From Colius striatus (Eukaryota; Chordata; Aves; Coliiformes; Coliidae): DNA of 64,000 bases. The position numbers and the translations under genes were made by a program. The notes below the pieces were generated by a model. The model was not told where the DNA came from, did not search any database, and saw only the letters and a program-made list of their open reading frames with translations. Location of the stretch: positions 13,455,501-13,519,500 of the forward strand of contig NC_084769.1 of the NCBI RefSeq assembly GCF_028858725.1, in the 5' to 3' direction. Shown piece after piece: positions 57,301 to 64,000 of this stretch (position 1 is the first letter of the stretch; every line of letters starts with the position of its first letter).

Positions 57301-59637
57301 AAATTTTGAAGTGAAGATCTAAAGTTAGAACCTTTAAAATGAAATAGAAACATTTCCCAAAGGAGGCAAGTATGAAAATCTGTAGGGCAATTAGTCTTAC
57401 AACTCGGCCAGTGATTACAGCCCCTGGGTCAGAGTTGGTGCTGTGTAAGTGCACGCTATAATTTAATGGACCTCTGCTAGCTGTTTGTGTCCCATATGAT
57501 GGCTTAATTTAGTCCATTCCATTAGTTTGCAGGGTAATAGTGAGTTGCCCTTCTTCCTCTTCTCCCCCCAAAGTATATTACTTAGTCATTCATGCACCAG
57601 AATCACTTAAGGAGCTTCATTTATAAGAAACATTGTTAAAACAAATGAAGCAGAGCATAGGTCTCAACTGGAGCCTAAATTGAAGGCTGTAATGCATATT
57701 CCTAAAGTCTCCTTGCTATTTCAGCCTGATTAAATCTGAAACCTTGATGCTTTATGGTTTAAAGTGCTTGGAGGCAACTCTTGATAGGGAATTGCCTGAA
57801 CCAGCTTGGGTATAAGGCTTTAAGTATTTATTTGAGTCAATTATTAACAACATCTATTGCTTTTTTAATATTTTTTTTCTTGTTCTAGTACTACAGTGGC
57901 AAGAGTGAGGCACTCTATGAATGTACTTTATGCATCATTAGGCACAGACACACAGACTGGCTAGTGAGGTTTGATTTGCAGGAGCAGGGGTTGGATGTTA
58001 AGCCCGTAAAAGAATAGAGAGATTTGTCTAAGTTGAAAAGGATATTTGTTGTGTGAACTTAGCACTGAAAAATGCTCTACTTGAATGGTACTCAGTAGGT
58101 AGGAGAAGGTTTTTGCTTAAAGCTGAATTTTCTGAGCTGATCAGAGAGGTTCTGGTCACCTCCTCTTGGAAGTTGGGTGTCCAGCATCTGCGTCAACTGT
58201 ATGAGACACCTCCTGAAGGTAACTGTCCCACATAGCTACTTTAAGATGAGAGGAAACATTGATTCAGGATGAAAGTAAAAATGAGCATTTCAGATTAGAT
58301 TTGATGTCAACTGAACCTTTTAACTCATCTCTTTAGTTTGAGGCCTCACTAGAACCTACATGTGTTCTGAAAATCTACTTTTTTCTCATGAATAACTCAA
58401 ATAGCTTTAGATGCTGATCTTGCTTCCCATGATTTGCCTTGCCTCTCACAGCAGTTTCATTGAGATTCCTGTGCCTCAGCAAAATACAAACAGGTAAATG
58501 ATTCCTGCAAACACAGCATCTATACTAGTGCTGTGTCAAAATAGCCAGGTGGATGCTGCTGAGATGGTTTTACAGTACCAATATTTTGTTATTCAGCAAG
58601 GGGCCCAGATCTCAAAGCCAATCATCTTCTAGATGTTATTTGAGATGCTAATGTAAGCTCAATTGAGCTTCATCATTCAGCTGAATGTGTATTACCATTG
58701 TTGGTTTTCAGGAGAGGGACTGCCTTCATCCTCTCTAAACTAGTGTAGCTTCACTGAAGGCAATTAAGAGCATCATCTTTAATAGACTAACTGAAGTGGT
58801 AGGTGAATATGAAGCATCAAGAGCTGCAGAGAGAATGGTAAAATTCTGACTGAGCTAGAGCAGTTCCAGGCAGGCACTTTACTATGAGCTTCTCTTAAGC
58901 ACATTGGCAGCTGCAAAGACCTAACACTCAGTCGTGTACTTTGATAATCTTGTGGGCAGGGTTACTCAGAAGTTTGTGGGACTAGACCCCAGATATTGTT
59001 TGCTACTTCTGTAAAGTCTGTACTGGCACTGAAAGAAGCTTAAATATATTTGCTAAAAATATCTTGTGATTTTTTTTGTTTTGTTTTCCTTTTACCCTCA
59101 GATGGTACAAAACTTCCAAGATGAATCTTGTTTTGTTATCAGCACATTAAAAGGTATGTATTACTGCTGCTATTACATGTGGCTCTAGAGATAATTGCTC
59201 CTTTTAATTGTACTAAACATTATCACAAACTCCTGAAAAGATAAGGAATCTAATTTAGTATAAGTCAAGGTGTTGCATCAACTTACAGTGTGACAGAATG
59301 ATTGATCTATGCTTTCCTCTCAGTTACACTGCTATAAAACTTCCATAAATCCATGGATAACACTGAGATAAACAAGCAGAAAATGTTCTAGTAAAATGAT
59401 AAAAGATGACAGTTAGCATGTTGTATTTTTTATGTCAATACTTTTGACCTAGATATTCAACAGTGATTTTTCTTTTCGTGAGTGGGTTGTGGAACAATAG
59501 TCCAAACTACTGCAAACTACCTAAGAAGAAATTTGGAGTTCTGTATTTGTGCTGTTTTCTAAAAGCAATGAAAAAGTGATTTGCATTTCTTTGTTACAGC
59601 TGAAAGCAATGATGGCTACCACATCATTTTAAAATGA
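27259..59637 (+). CDS. TFCP2L1: TFCP2L1, CP2-family transcription factor, complete in 15 exons
   Basis: Joined exons: 27259-27320, 31295-31446, 45757-45833, 47425-47530, 47798-47904, 48605-48757, 49643-49753, 51474-51565, 52914-52962, 53059-53152, 54040-54130, 54794-54894, 56938-57080, 59102-59153, 59600-59637. They total 1428 bases, 475 residues plus TGA, with no frame break; all introns are GT-AG. The protein starts [20 protein letters not shown], the hallmark of TFCP2L1 as opposed to TFCP2 or UBP1. The grainyhead/CP2 DNA-binding domain spans about residues 47-260 ([12 protein letters not shown] at 185-196), the SAM-like oligomerisation domain about 304-364, and the C-terminal ubiquitin-like dimerisation domain about 370-470. 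In mammals the factor supports naive pluripotency downstream of LIF/STAT3 and renal collecting-duct and other epithelial identity. The start codon has A at -3 and no upstream ATG. Human TFCP2L1 has 479 residues by memory, so this protein is a few residues shorter. Confidence 0.97.
27321..31294 (+). other. TFCP2L1: TFCP2L1 intron 1 (3,974 bp)
   Basis: Its first ~150 bases belong to the CpG island; the rest is AT-richer unique sequence. No CR1 copy was recognised. A grainyhead-like AAACCAGTTT lies at 28704-28713. Confidence 0.9.
31295..31446 (+). CDS. TFCP2L1: TFCP2L1 coding exon 2
   Basis: Encodes residues 21-71 plus one base, including [19 protein letters not shown] and the start of the DNA-binding domain ([20 protein letters not shown]). 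The acceptor is TTGCAG and the donor AAG|GTAGGC. Confidence 0.97.
31447..35003 (+). other. TFCP2L1: TFCP2L1 intron 2, first part
   Basis: The first part of a 14.3-kb intron, the largest in the gene. Unique sequence without a recognised repeat or exon. Confidence 0.85.
34937..34943 (+). promoter_or_regulatory. Nuclear-receptor half-site (AAGGTCA)
   Basis: AAGGTCA is the core bound by ERR-type orphan receptors, including ESRRB, when preceded by TN(A). Here the flank reads AG, so the extended match is partial. Its interest comes from lying 60 bases before the OCT-SOX match. Confidence 0.3.
35004..35018 (-). promoter_or_regulatory. OCT4-SOX2 composite motif, exact 15-base match
   Basis: The + strand reads ATTTGCATAACAAAG, the exact reverse complement of the POU5F1::SOX2 consensus CTTTGTTATGCAAAT. 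Both the octamer half ATTTGCAT and the SOX half AACAAAG are intact with the spacing used for cooperative binding. An exact 15-mer is expected about once in ten thousand windows of this size. It lies in intron 2 of a pluripotency factor gene, 3.6 kb after exon 2. A GATA motif (AGATAAG, 35017-35023) overlaps its end. Binding in birds would be by PouV/POU5F3-type and SOX2/SOX3 proteins. Confidence 0.62.
37140..37420. promoter_or_regulatory. Candidate intronic regulatory block
   Basis: Repeat-free segment with a STAT palindrome TTCCTGGAA at 37183-37191, CDX/HOX-like CTTTATTTATAG and GTTTATGG at 37261-37284, and a short hairpin ATAGCCCC/GGGGATAT (37269-37290). Mammalian Tfcp2l1 is a direct LIF/STAT3 target, which makes a STAT site plausible here. 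About one such palindrome is expected by chance per window. Confidence 0.25.
37961..38024. repeat. Imperfect 32-bp tandem duplication
   Basis: TCTTTCTGTAATCCTTTCTT is followed 32 bases later by TCTTTCTGTATTCCTTTCTT. It is a two-copy pyrimidine-rich duplication. Confidence 0.75.
42512..42525 (+). promoter_or_regulatory. CTCF-like core (ACACCAGGGGGAGT)
   Basis: Eleven of thirteen positions fit the CTCF core consensus CCASYAGRKGGCR. The usual C after the G run is A here, which weakens the match. Confidence 0.25.
43338..43506 (-). mobile_element. CR1 3' fragment in intron 2
   Basis: Inverted CR1 tail ATCATAGAATCATAGACTC followed by GACCATCCATTTCCACCCC and ACCTTCCACATTTCTGGGGA. Confidence 0.92.
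43997..44095 (+). mobile_element. CR1 3' tail fragment in intron 2
   Basis: GTGGTGCTGAGGGACGTGG, TAGTGGTGGACTTGACAGTG and a tail ending CCTAAATGATTCTATG. The HNF1-like GTTAATAATTG inside belongs to the repeat. Confidence 0.92.
44096..45756 (+). other. TFCP2L1: TFCP2L1 intron 2, final part
   Basis: Unique sequence leading to the exon 3 acceptor. Contains the inverted AACCAGTT/AACTGGTT pair at 45086-45116. Confidence 0.8.
45086..45116. promoter_or_regulatory. Inverted pair of grainyhead-like sites
   Basis: AACCAGTT at 45086-45093 and its exact reverse complement AACTGGTT at 45109-45116 are separated by 15 bases. AACTGGTT fits the grainyhead consensus WCHGGTT, and CP2 proteins bind related CNRG repeats. 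It lies 640 bases before exon 3. Confidence 0.33.
45757..45833 (+). CDS. TFCP2L1: TFCP2L1 coding exon 3
   Basis: Residues 72-97 ([25 protein letters not shown] in two parts), within the DNA-binding domain. The donor is AAG|GTAAGG. Confidence 0.97.
45834..47424 (+). other. TFCP2L1: TFCP2L1 intron 3 (1,591 bp)
   Basis: Unique sequence without recognised repeats. Frames of 94-139 codons at 46069-46488 have no splice or family support. Confidence 0.9.
47425..47530 (+). CDS. TFCP2L1: TFCP2L1 coding exon 4
   Basis: Residues 98-132 plus one base. Encodes [20 protein letters not shown] and [15 protein letters not shown], the most conserved part of the CP2 DNA-binding fold. The 267-bp intron 4 follows. 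Confidence 0.97.
47798..47904 (+). CDS. TFCP2L1: TFCP2L1 coding exon 5
   Basis: Residues 133-168 ([35 protein letters not shown]). The acceptor is TCTACAG and the donor CAG|GTAAGA. Confidence 0.97.
47905..48604 (+). other. TFCP2L1: TFCP2L1 intron 5 (700 bp)
   Basis: Contains a CR1 tail in its first third; the rest is unique. A 152-codon frame crosses the exon 6 acceptor in a shifted frame and is not coding. Confidence 0.9.
48003..48131 (+). mobile_element. CR1 3' tail in intron 5
   Basis: CCTGCCTGGACATGTTCCTA, GGACTAGATGATCTCTAAAG and the terminal CATTCTATGATTCTATGA. The copy is well preserved and hence fairly young. Confidence 0.93.
48605..48757 (+). CDS. TFCP2L1: TFCP2L1 coding exon 6
   Basis: Residues 169-219, a whole number of codons. 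Holds [20 protein letters not shown] and the [20 protein letters not shown] stretch typical of grainyhead/CP2 proteins. Skipping this exon would remove 51 residues in frame; in the related TFCP2 gene a splice form lacking the matching region is known and cannot bind DNA. Confidence 0.97.
48758..49642 (+). other. TFCP2L1: TFCP2L1 intron 6 (885 bp)
   Basis: Unique sequence with an octamer word ATGCAAAT at 48837-48844 and no adjacent SOX half-site. Confidence 0.9.
49643..49753 (+). CDS. TFCP2L1: TFCP2L1 coding exon 7
   Basis: Residues 220-256 ([37 protein letters not shown]), a highly charged segment ending the DNA-binding region. Phase 0 at both ends. Confidence 0.97.
49754..51473 (+). other. 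TFCP2L1: TFCP2L1 intron 7 (1,720 bp)
   Basis: Unique sequence with a two-copy 30-bp tandem duplication at 50678-50737. Confidence 0.9.
50678..50737. repeat. 30-bp tandem duplication
   Basis: TATTTGCTACTGCTTGTGGA is followed 30 bases later by TATTTGCTAGTATTTGTGGA; both units continue GATAATAAAG/GATGATAAAA. Confidence 0.88.
51474..51565 (+). CDS. TFCP2L1: TFCP2L1 coding exon 8
   Basis: Residues 257-286 plus two bases. Encodes [20 protein letters not shown] and [11 protein letters not shown], a Ser/Asn/Pro-rich linker between the DNA-binding and SAM-like domains. Confidence 0.96.
51566..52913 (+). other. TFCP2L1: TFCP2L1 intron 8 (1,348 bp)
   Basis: Unique AT-rich sequence. No repeat recognised. 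It ends in a T-rich polypyrimidine tract before TAG. Confidence 0.9.
52914..52962 (+). CDS. TFCP2L1: TFCP2L1 coding exon 9 (49 bp)
   Basis: The second-smallest coding exon after exon 15. It encodes [16 protein letters not shown] in the linker before the SAM-like domain. Its length is not a multiple of three, so skipping would shift the frame. It is followed by an intron of only 96 bp. Confidence 0.93.
53059..53152 (+). CDS. TFCP2L1: TFCP2L1 coding exon 10
   Basis: Residues 304-334 plus one base: [20 protein letters not shown] and [11 protein letters not shown]. This is the first half of the SAM-like domain. Confidence 0.97.
53153..54039 (+). other. TFCP2L1: TFCP2L1 intron 10 (887 bp)
   Basis: About a third is an old reverse CR1 copy; the rest is unique. 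Confidence 0.9.
53335..53665 (-). mobile_element. Diverged CR1 copy in intron 10
   Basis: AAGATGGAAGGGACTTTTGG, AGGTTGGAAAGTCCACAATC and CTGTCCCTGTGCCCCTTTGA fit an inverted CR1 with many substitutions. The 3' microsatellite end is lost. Confidence 0.78.
54040..54130 (+). CDS. TFCP2L1: TFCP2L1 coding exon 11
   Basis: Residues 335-364 plus two bases: [20 protein letters not shown] and IRLFNAIKG, the second half of the SAM-like domain. The donor AAG|GTTTGT is weak at intron positions +3 and +4. Confidence 0.96.
54131..54793 (+). other. TFCP2L1: TFCP2L1 intron 11 (663 bp)
   Basis: Unique sequence without recognised repeats. Confidence 0.9.
54794..54894 (+). CDS. TFCP2L1: TFCP2L1 coding exon 12
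   Basis: Residues 365-398 plus one base: [20 protein letters not shown] and [13 protein letters not shown]. Start of the C-terminal dimerisation domain. Confidence 0.96.
54895..56937 (+). other. TFCP2L1: TFCP2L1 intron 12 (2,043 bp)
   Basis: About half is a sense-strand CR1 copy. An octamer word ATTTGCAT lies at 55174-55181. Confidence 0.9.
55262..56235 (+). mobile_element. CR1 copy with reverse-transcriptase remnant
   Basis: About 970 bases of CR1 in the same orientation as the gene. Near its start it encodes [15 protein letters not shown] (from 55277), the conserved block of the CR1 reverse transcriptase. Later parts show further broken ORF2 remnants and then the 3' UTR with GGCACAAGCTGCCCAGGGAA-like and TTAAAGGTCTTTTCCAACCT words. 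Stops and frameshifts make it inactive. Confidence 0.92.
56938..57080 (+). CDS. TFCP2L1: TFCP2L1 coding exon 13
   Basis: Residues 399-446: [40 protein letters not shown] and IHVLVSNE. Core of the ubiquitin-like dimerisation domain. The donor is GAA|GTAAGG. Confidence 0.97.
57081..59101 (+). other. TFCP2L1: TFCP2L1 intron 13 (2,021 bp)
   Basis: Unique AT-rich sequence. No repeat or hidden exon recognised. Confidence 0.9.
59102..59153 (+). CDS. TFCP2L1: TFCP2L1 coding exon 14
   Basis: Residues 447-463 plus one base: [17 protein letters not shown]. The acceptor is CCTCAG and the donor AAG|GTATGT. The 446-bp intron 14 has no recognised feature. Confidence 0.96.
59600..59637 (+). CDS. TFCP2L1: TFCP2L1 coding exon 15 (terminal)
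   Basis: Residues 464-475 ([12 protein letters not shown]) and TGA at 59635-59637. The mammalian protein, from memory, continues for a few residues starting with Cys; here that codon is a stop. Confidence 0.95.
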
Positions 59638-60971
59638 CCGTGCTGCACAAGAAAGACTTTAACAGCCTTAAAATTTAGTGCCTCACTGAGATTGCTACAA
59701 CCTAGACTGGAAACGTGAAGAACCTTCTGGATAAAATGCTCCTATGAACTAAGAATTACCAAACAGCTTAAGGAAAAGTTGCTTTTACAGATATACATTT
59801 TCTGGTGGTGTGATTTTGTTGGGTTTTTTCTCTTTTTTTAGAGGGGGGGAGGAGAGGGGTTGTTTATTTGGAGCTGAGAACATCCTCAGAGCTCTCATAC
59901 ATGTTTCTTCCTCCCTCCCTTCCTCTTCAGTCTTAAAAATTGTCAAGGTTTCTACTTCTTACTTAGAAACATCTGCCTTGTACTAAAGGGAAATGAAAGA
60001 TAAACAAAAAAACAATTCTCTAGACCCACCATGGCTGGATGAATTGATTTATTTACTGTTCTGAGTGCTCTCTTGCTTTCAACACACACCCTGTTGCTGA
60101 TGGATGTAGGCTCTCTGGGGCTCCTCTTTTACTCTTTGAGGTGGAAGACTTGAGGCTACACCCTAAAACAGATTGGGCAATGCAGAGATTTGGTGCCCAG
60201 ATTTGATGCCCAGTCCTCACCCAAAGTGTCAACCCTAAAAAGCCTGCTCTTGGCTCCTCTCCACCTGTAGATGTGCTCAAAGTCCTGAGACCTTGGTCTC
60301 TTCTGACAGAGCTTCTGTAATACCCATGCAGAGTTCAAGGGAGGACAGACAACCTGAGGCTGGCAGTTCACTGCCATATTGTAGCTTTAGCTTTGGAATA
60401 GTCTCCTTGCATGGAGTATATAAAGGCTTTCTGAGGATATATTTTGGACGTTGAAGGTTGTAGAGCTCATGACATTCACATCATACTCTACAAAGCATTG
60501 ATTAATTTCTATCTTTACTATAACTGGGTTTTATAGTCTTGAATGATTTTTTTCCCCCTCTTGTTACTAAGTAAAACTGAGTTTTGATTGAGTCCAGGTA
60601 ACAGATCATCTTAGTTGCTGTTTCTATATTCTTCTTGCTTTACTCTTGACTCTTGTTTCAAACATTTGCAACTATGGTCAACTCCACCCTCCCTTGGTCT
60701 TTTAGGACTCCATCCAGACTCAACTAAGCTGAAAAAGTGTCTTCCACTGATGTCAAAGGCAAACTGTGTCACACCCTTCTTGCGTGAATGGAGTAATTTA
60801 GCTTTTGGCAGCTGATTAGTAAGGCTGTTTCCCAAACTGAATGCCCATATAGCATGAAATTCTGATACCTGAACGTTTGATTTCATTCTGAATTGAGATG
60901 GAAAGCTGAAATACCCCACATTTTCCTGGAAGTTTTTTTAAAAAAGAGAACTTGTTGACTGGAAAACACTG

Positions 60972-60977
60972 AATAAA
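60972..60977 (+). terminator. TFCP2L1: Candidate proximal poly(A) signal AATAAA
   Basis: The first AATAAA after the stop codon, 1.33 kb downstream, followed by ATGTTCTAG and T-containing sequence. Confidence 0.45.
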
Positions 60978-62140
60978 ATGTTCTAGCCTTTTGAAATGGA
61001 AATGTTTAATTAAATCCATTTGGCCCTTAAAGCAGAATCAGTTTGAGCTACTGTTGCAGACCTCAGAAATTACCATCCAAGTGCCTTGTGTGCTTGTGTC
61101 TCCCTTGAGACCGAGCTCTTTGGATGGGTTACAGATCCCATGATGCTTTTCCCATGGATTAGTCAAAGGGGGAATGCGTCATGAAGGCTGGAGGGGTGCC
61201 CAGGAGCCCAGCCTTCTGGGAAAGAGGGGGACATGGAGCCTGTGAATTACAGCTCCCATCTGACACCAGAGGAATTCGGACAGACACGGACTGATATTTG
61301 TCTGACAAAAATGTTATGTTTCAAGTTTTCCCAACAGAAATAGCAAAATACTGAGGAAAACAACAAACCAACCTTTTTTTTCATTTAAAGCATCAGGTTT
61401 TGAGCAAAAAAGCCTACCCATCCCCACCAATTTACTAGAATAAGAAAGTGGTGTTACAATGCCTTTAGCCAGCTCAGATAGTTGAGTAACTGTCTGCTTA
61501 GGCACCATCTTGCTCAAGTGGCTGTTCTGCATACTCCATGGATTAGTGCTCCTCCAGAAGGGATGCCCAGGCTTTGGGACATGGTGGTGGTTCTCCCTGA
61601 ACTGAAGTAGCTCTAGATGCTTCTTGGTCGAGCACCAGACTGCATAGGTGAGGAGGTTGTAAGTGGTGTCTTGACAGAAAGAGGAGGTCAGATGGAGAGG
61701 CCAGGGGAAGCTTTGAGAGAAGAAATGCCTTCATGGAGGATGGCAAACACCATCTTTTTGAGAGGAAAGTGTGATGCATGTCAAGGTTGACACTGCCATG
61801 TTATCCGTGTCACCTCCCTGGCTTTGCAGCCTGCTCTGCACTGCTGTGCATGTGGAACTGGGGATCCCCTGGCCCTAGGTTCTCAGACATCCAGGTTGTG
61901 GCCACAAGTTACAGCTGCCTTTGAAAACAGGACATCAATTCCAGCTGTTTCTTTGAACAGCTGGGACCAGCATGCCCCTGTGTACTGGCAGCTGTTTGGT
62001 TTCTTTTGTGGAAGGTGCTTTGGAAGATGTATGCTGGCTATGCTTTTTCATCCTGTTTTGTAATACTGGCCCAATATATGGCATGGTTGTTAATGATATG
62101 CAACTCGGGAAGGTGAATCTGACCTGATGAAGGGGGTTTA

Positions 62141-62146
62141 AATAAA
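62141..62146 (+). terminator. TFCP2L1: Candidate distal poly(A) signal AATAAA
   Basis: AATAAA 2.5 kb after the stop, followed within 40 bases by GTTGCTATGAGTGTAGCTGTT, a GT-rich downstream context, and soon after by repeat-bearing intergenic DNA. Confidence 0.42.
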
Positions 62147-62365
62147 AACCTTAGAGTTGCTATGAGTGTAGCTGTTACTGTAGCCACTTAGATTTGTAAT
62201 TCAGGGGACAGCAATACTGAAACAGAGCAGTGTGAAGAAAACATAGAGGTAGTGTTGCTCCCAGACTTTGGGACCGAGAACCATTTGCTTATTTAAACAA
62301 AAATATGTTCTTGATGACTTTAAAAACAAATTTTGCCTATAAGGTATTAGATGAAAAAGTCCTCA

Positions 62366-62480
62366 TAATCATAGAATCACAGAATGGTAGGGGTTGGAAG
62401 GGACTTTTAGACATCATCAGTCCAACCCCCTGCAGAAGCAGGTTCATCTAGGTCAGGTCGCATAGGAATGTGTCCAGGCA
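62366..62480 (-). mobile_element. CR1 3' tail fragment
   Basis: Inverted tail ATCATAGAATCACAGAATGG, GGTTGGAAGGGACTTTTAGA and CAGGTCGCATAGGAATGTG. Same subfamily as the tails at 11010 and 48003, in opposite orientation. Confidence 0.94.
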
Positions 62481-62904
62481 AATCGTGTTTCAGTAGCATT
62501 GGACTGATTAATTTTGAACAGAAAATAACTCTGTTAGGGCCTTGTTAGACTTAGATTTTTAAAAATAAAACAATTTTACACTGATAGAGGGGTGAATTTG
62601 ACAATATATCTTGTTCCACTTTCCATGCTGTCAGAAGGTATACCAGAGCTAACAATCTCATGGATTATGAATGTCCTACTGTGTGGGCCCTACTATTTTA
62701 TCTGTGTTGGCCTGTTTGTAAAGCATTACAACCTCAATGTGTGATTAAGGCCTATACTTAGTTAACAGAGTGGTTCTAATCCATATTGAACCTTTGTAGT
62801 CCCAGCAGAAGTTTGGGAGTATTGTCATCAGGTAACATACATGCCCATGAAGACATGGGACAGGTAGTTTGGTGTCTAGGAGAATGTCAGGTGTCTTCAG
62901 CTTA

Positions 62905-63235
62905 GAACCACAGAGTATCTCGAGTTGCATGAGACCTAGAAGATCATTGAATCCAACTCCCTGTACCTCACAAGACTGCCTAAAACTAACCCATGTGACC
63001 AAGAGCACCATCCCAGTGCTTCTTGAACTCTGACAGGCTTGGTGCCGTGACCGCTTCTCTGGGGAGCCTGTTCCATGACTGACCACCCTCTGCATGGAGA
63101 GCCTTTTCCTAATGCCCAGCCTGAACTTGCCCTGGTGCAGCTTCATTCTATTCCCTTGTACCTTATCACTGATCACCAGAGAGAGGAGATCAGTGCCTCC
63201 CAGTCTGCTGCCCTCCCCCAAGGAAGGTGTAGACT
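62905..63235 (-). mobile_element. CR1 retrotransposon fragment
   Basis: Inverted CR1 with GAACCACAGAGTATCTCGAG, ATCATTGAATCCAACTCCCT, GGGGAGCCTGTTCCATGACT and TTCTATTCCCTTGTACCTTA. About 330 bases, diverged at its 3' end. Confidence 0.88.
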
Positions 63236-64000
63236 GTGATGCATCTGAGGGTGTTAGGAAAGCAGGTTACATCCTTTGCCTTTGTTGCATGATGCTGTGT
63301 AACCAACTGGTTGTTGTACGTTAGCAAAGGGGCCATGAGCGTTCATGGCTGAATTGCCAGTGCAAGTGGTCAGAGCAATGTTGGTGTGAGATTAGACTGT
63401 CAATGAACCTTCCCCTCTGCCTCCCAAAAACATAAAAACAAACCCTTGCCCTGTTGAAGTTGGTGAGTTTGTCCATGTGAGAACCAAGCAAAGCCTTCAG
63501 GGTTTTAGTGGCTTGTGTTAGGAGAGAAAATTGTCTGATGTGTGAAAGTGGCAGGTGATCTTAGACTCTCCCTGTGGCTACAGAGGGCCAGTTGCCCCTG
63601 GAGAGACTTATTTGCCCAGTTTGGGGCTGTGACAGCCTCCAGAAAGAAGCTTTTGTTTCCTCAAGACTGCAGGAAGCACAAAAGATTAATCTGGCCAGGT
63701 TACCTAAGTTCCAGATAGGTTAAAGGTAAGGGAGAAGAGTAGCTCCCTCTCATTGAAGTATCCAAAAGGGTTTTGTGTTAACTTAGCTCTTAAGTGCCTG
63801 TTACTTTGTTGTTGTTGTTGCTGCTCCTGTTTCTTTTCTTTTTTTGTAAAGTATCAGATGAAACCTTCTGCTCAAAGTGATTTAAATGTGACTTCTTTTC
63901 TTTCATTTTTATATGTGACATTTGTACAGCAGATCTTTGTAAGGTCTGGATTTTTGGATTACAATGACTAGTTTAGTATCCCCCAACTGTCCAGCTCTTA
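63236..64000. other. Intergenic or distal 3' sequence, no gene seen
   Basis: Unique sequence with a short GTT-repeat at about 63807-63820. No exon, repeat family or RNA gene was recognised. Confidence 0.4.

Larger units (their letters stand above)
59638..62160 (+). other. TFCP2L1: Predicted 3' UTR of TFCP2L1
   Basis: Repeat-free sequence after the stop codon with candidate poly(A) signals near 60972 and 62141. Mammalian TFCP2L1 has a long 3' UTR, so use of the distal site is plausible. A T/G-rich tract lies at 59815-59865. The true end cannot be set from sequence alone. Confidence 0.55.

Noticed and set aside
62745..63221. 158-codon minus-strand frame
   Set aside because: Most of it is the antisense of a CR1 fragment, and it has no independent support as a gene.
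1..64000. CRISPR arrays, prokaryotic operons, tRNA or rRNA genes
   Set aside because: None seen. The repeat content, introns and promoter structure are those of a vertebrate chromosome.

Overview
This window is vertebrate nuclear DNA, most likely from a bird. It has intron-rich gene structure with GT-AG splice sites, a CpG-island promoter, at least fifteen CR1 retrotransposon fragments with the typical avian 3' end, and an avian-type LTR. No bacterial genes, operons, CRISPR arrays, tRNA or rRNA genes were seen. The exact species cannot be fixed from the sequence alone.

Layout. Bases 1 to about 2,560 look like the tail of a long 3' UTR on the + strand. It ends at an AATAAA signal near 2,548, and by expected synteny it may be CLASP1. 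A solo LTR lies at about 2,600-3,745. From there to 26,750 is intergenic DNA with scattered CR1 copies, a 23-bp minisatellite and a few AT-rich blocks that could be conserved regulatory elements. The only protein-coding gene I can prove starts at 27,259. It is TFCP2L1 (CP2-like transcription factor, LBP-9/CRTR-1 type), complete in 15 coding exons ending at 59,637. Its 475-codon frame is intact across all 14 introns. Its promoter is a CpG island at about 26,750-27,480 with GC boxes, a TATA-like box and an initiator match. The 3' UTR follows 59,637, with candidate poly(A) signals near 60,972 and 62,141.

TFCP2L1 is a grainyhead/CP2-family DNA-binding protein known in mammals for naive pluripotency and for epithelial (renal collecting duct) identity. 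Against that background, the most notable non-coding observation is an exact 15-base match to the OCT4-SOX2 composite motif inside the 14.3-kb second intron (35,004-35,018). A nuclear-receptor half-site lies nearby and a GATA motif overlaps its end. This is a candidate pluripotency enhancer. I did not find a new kind of molecular system here: the window is a fairly ordinary avian locus with several testable regulatory candidates.
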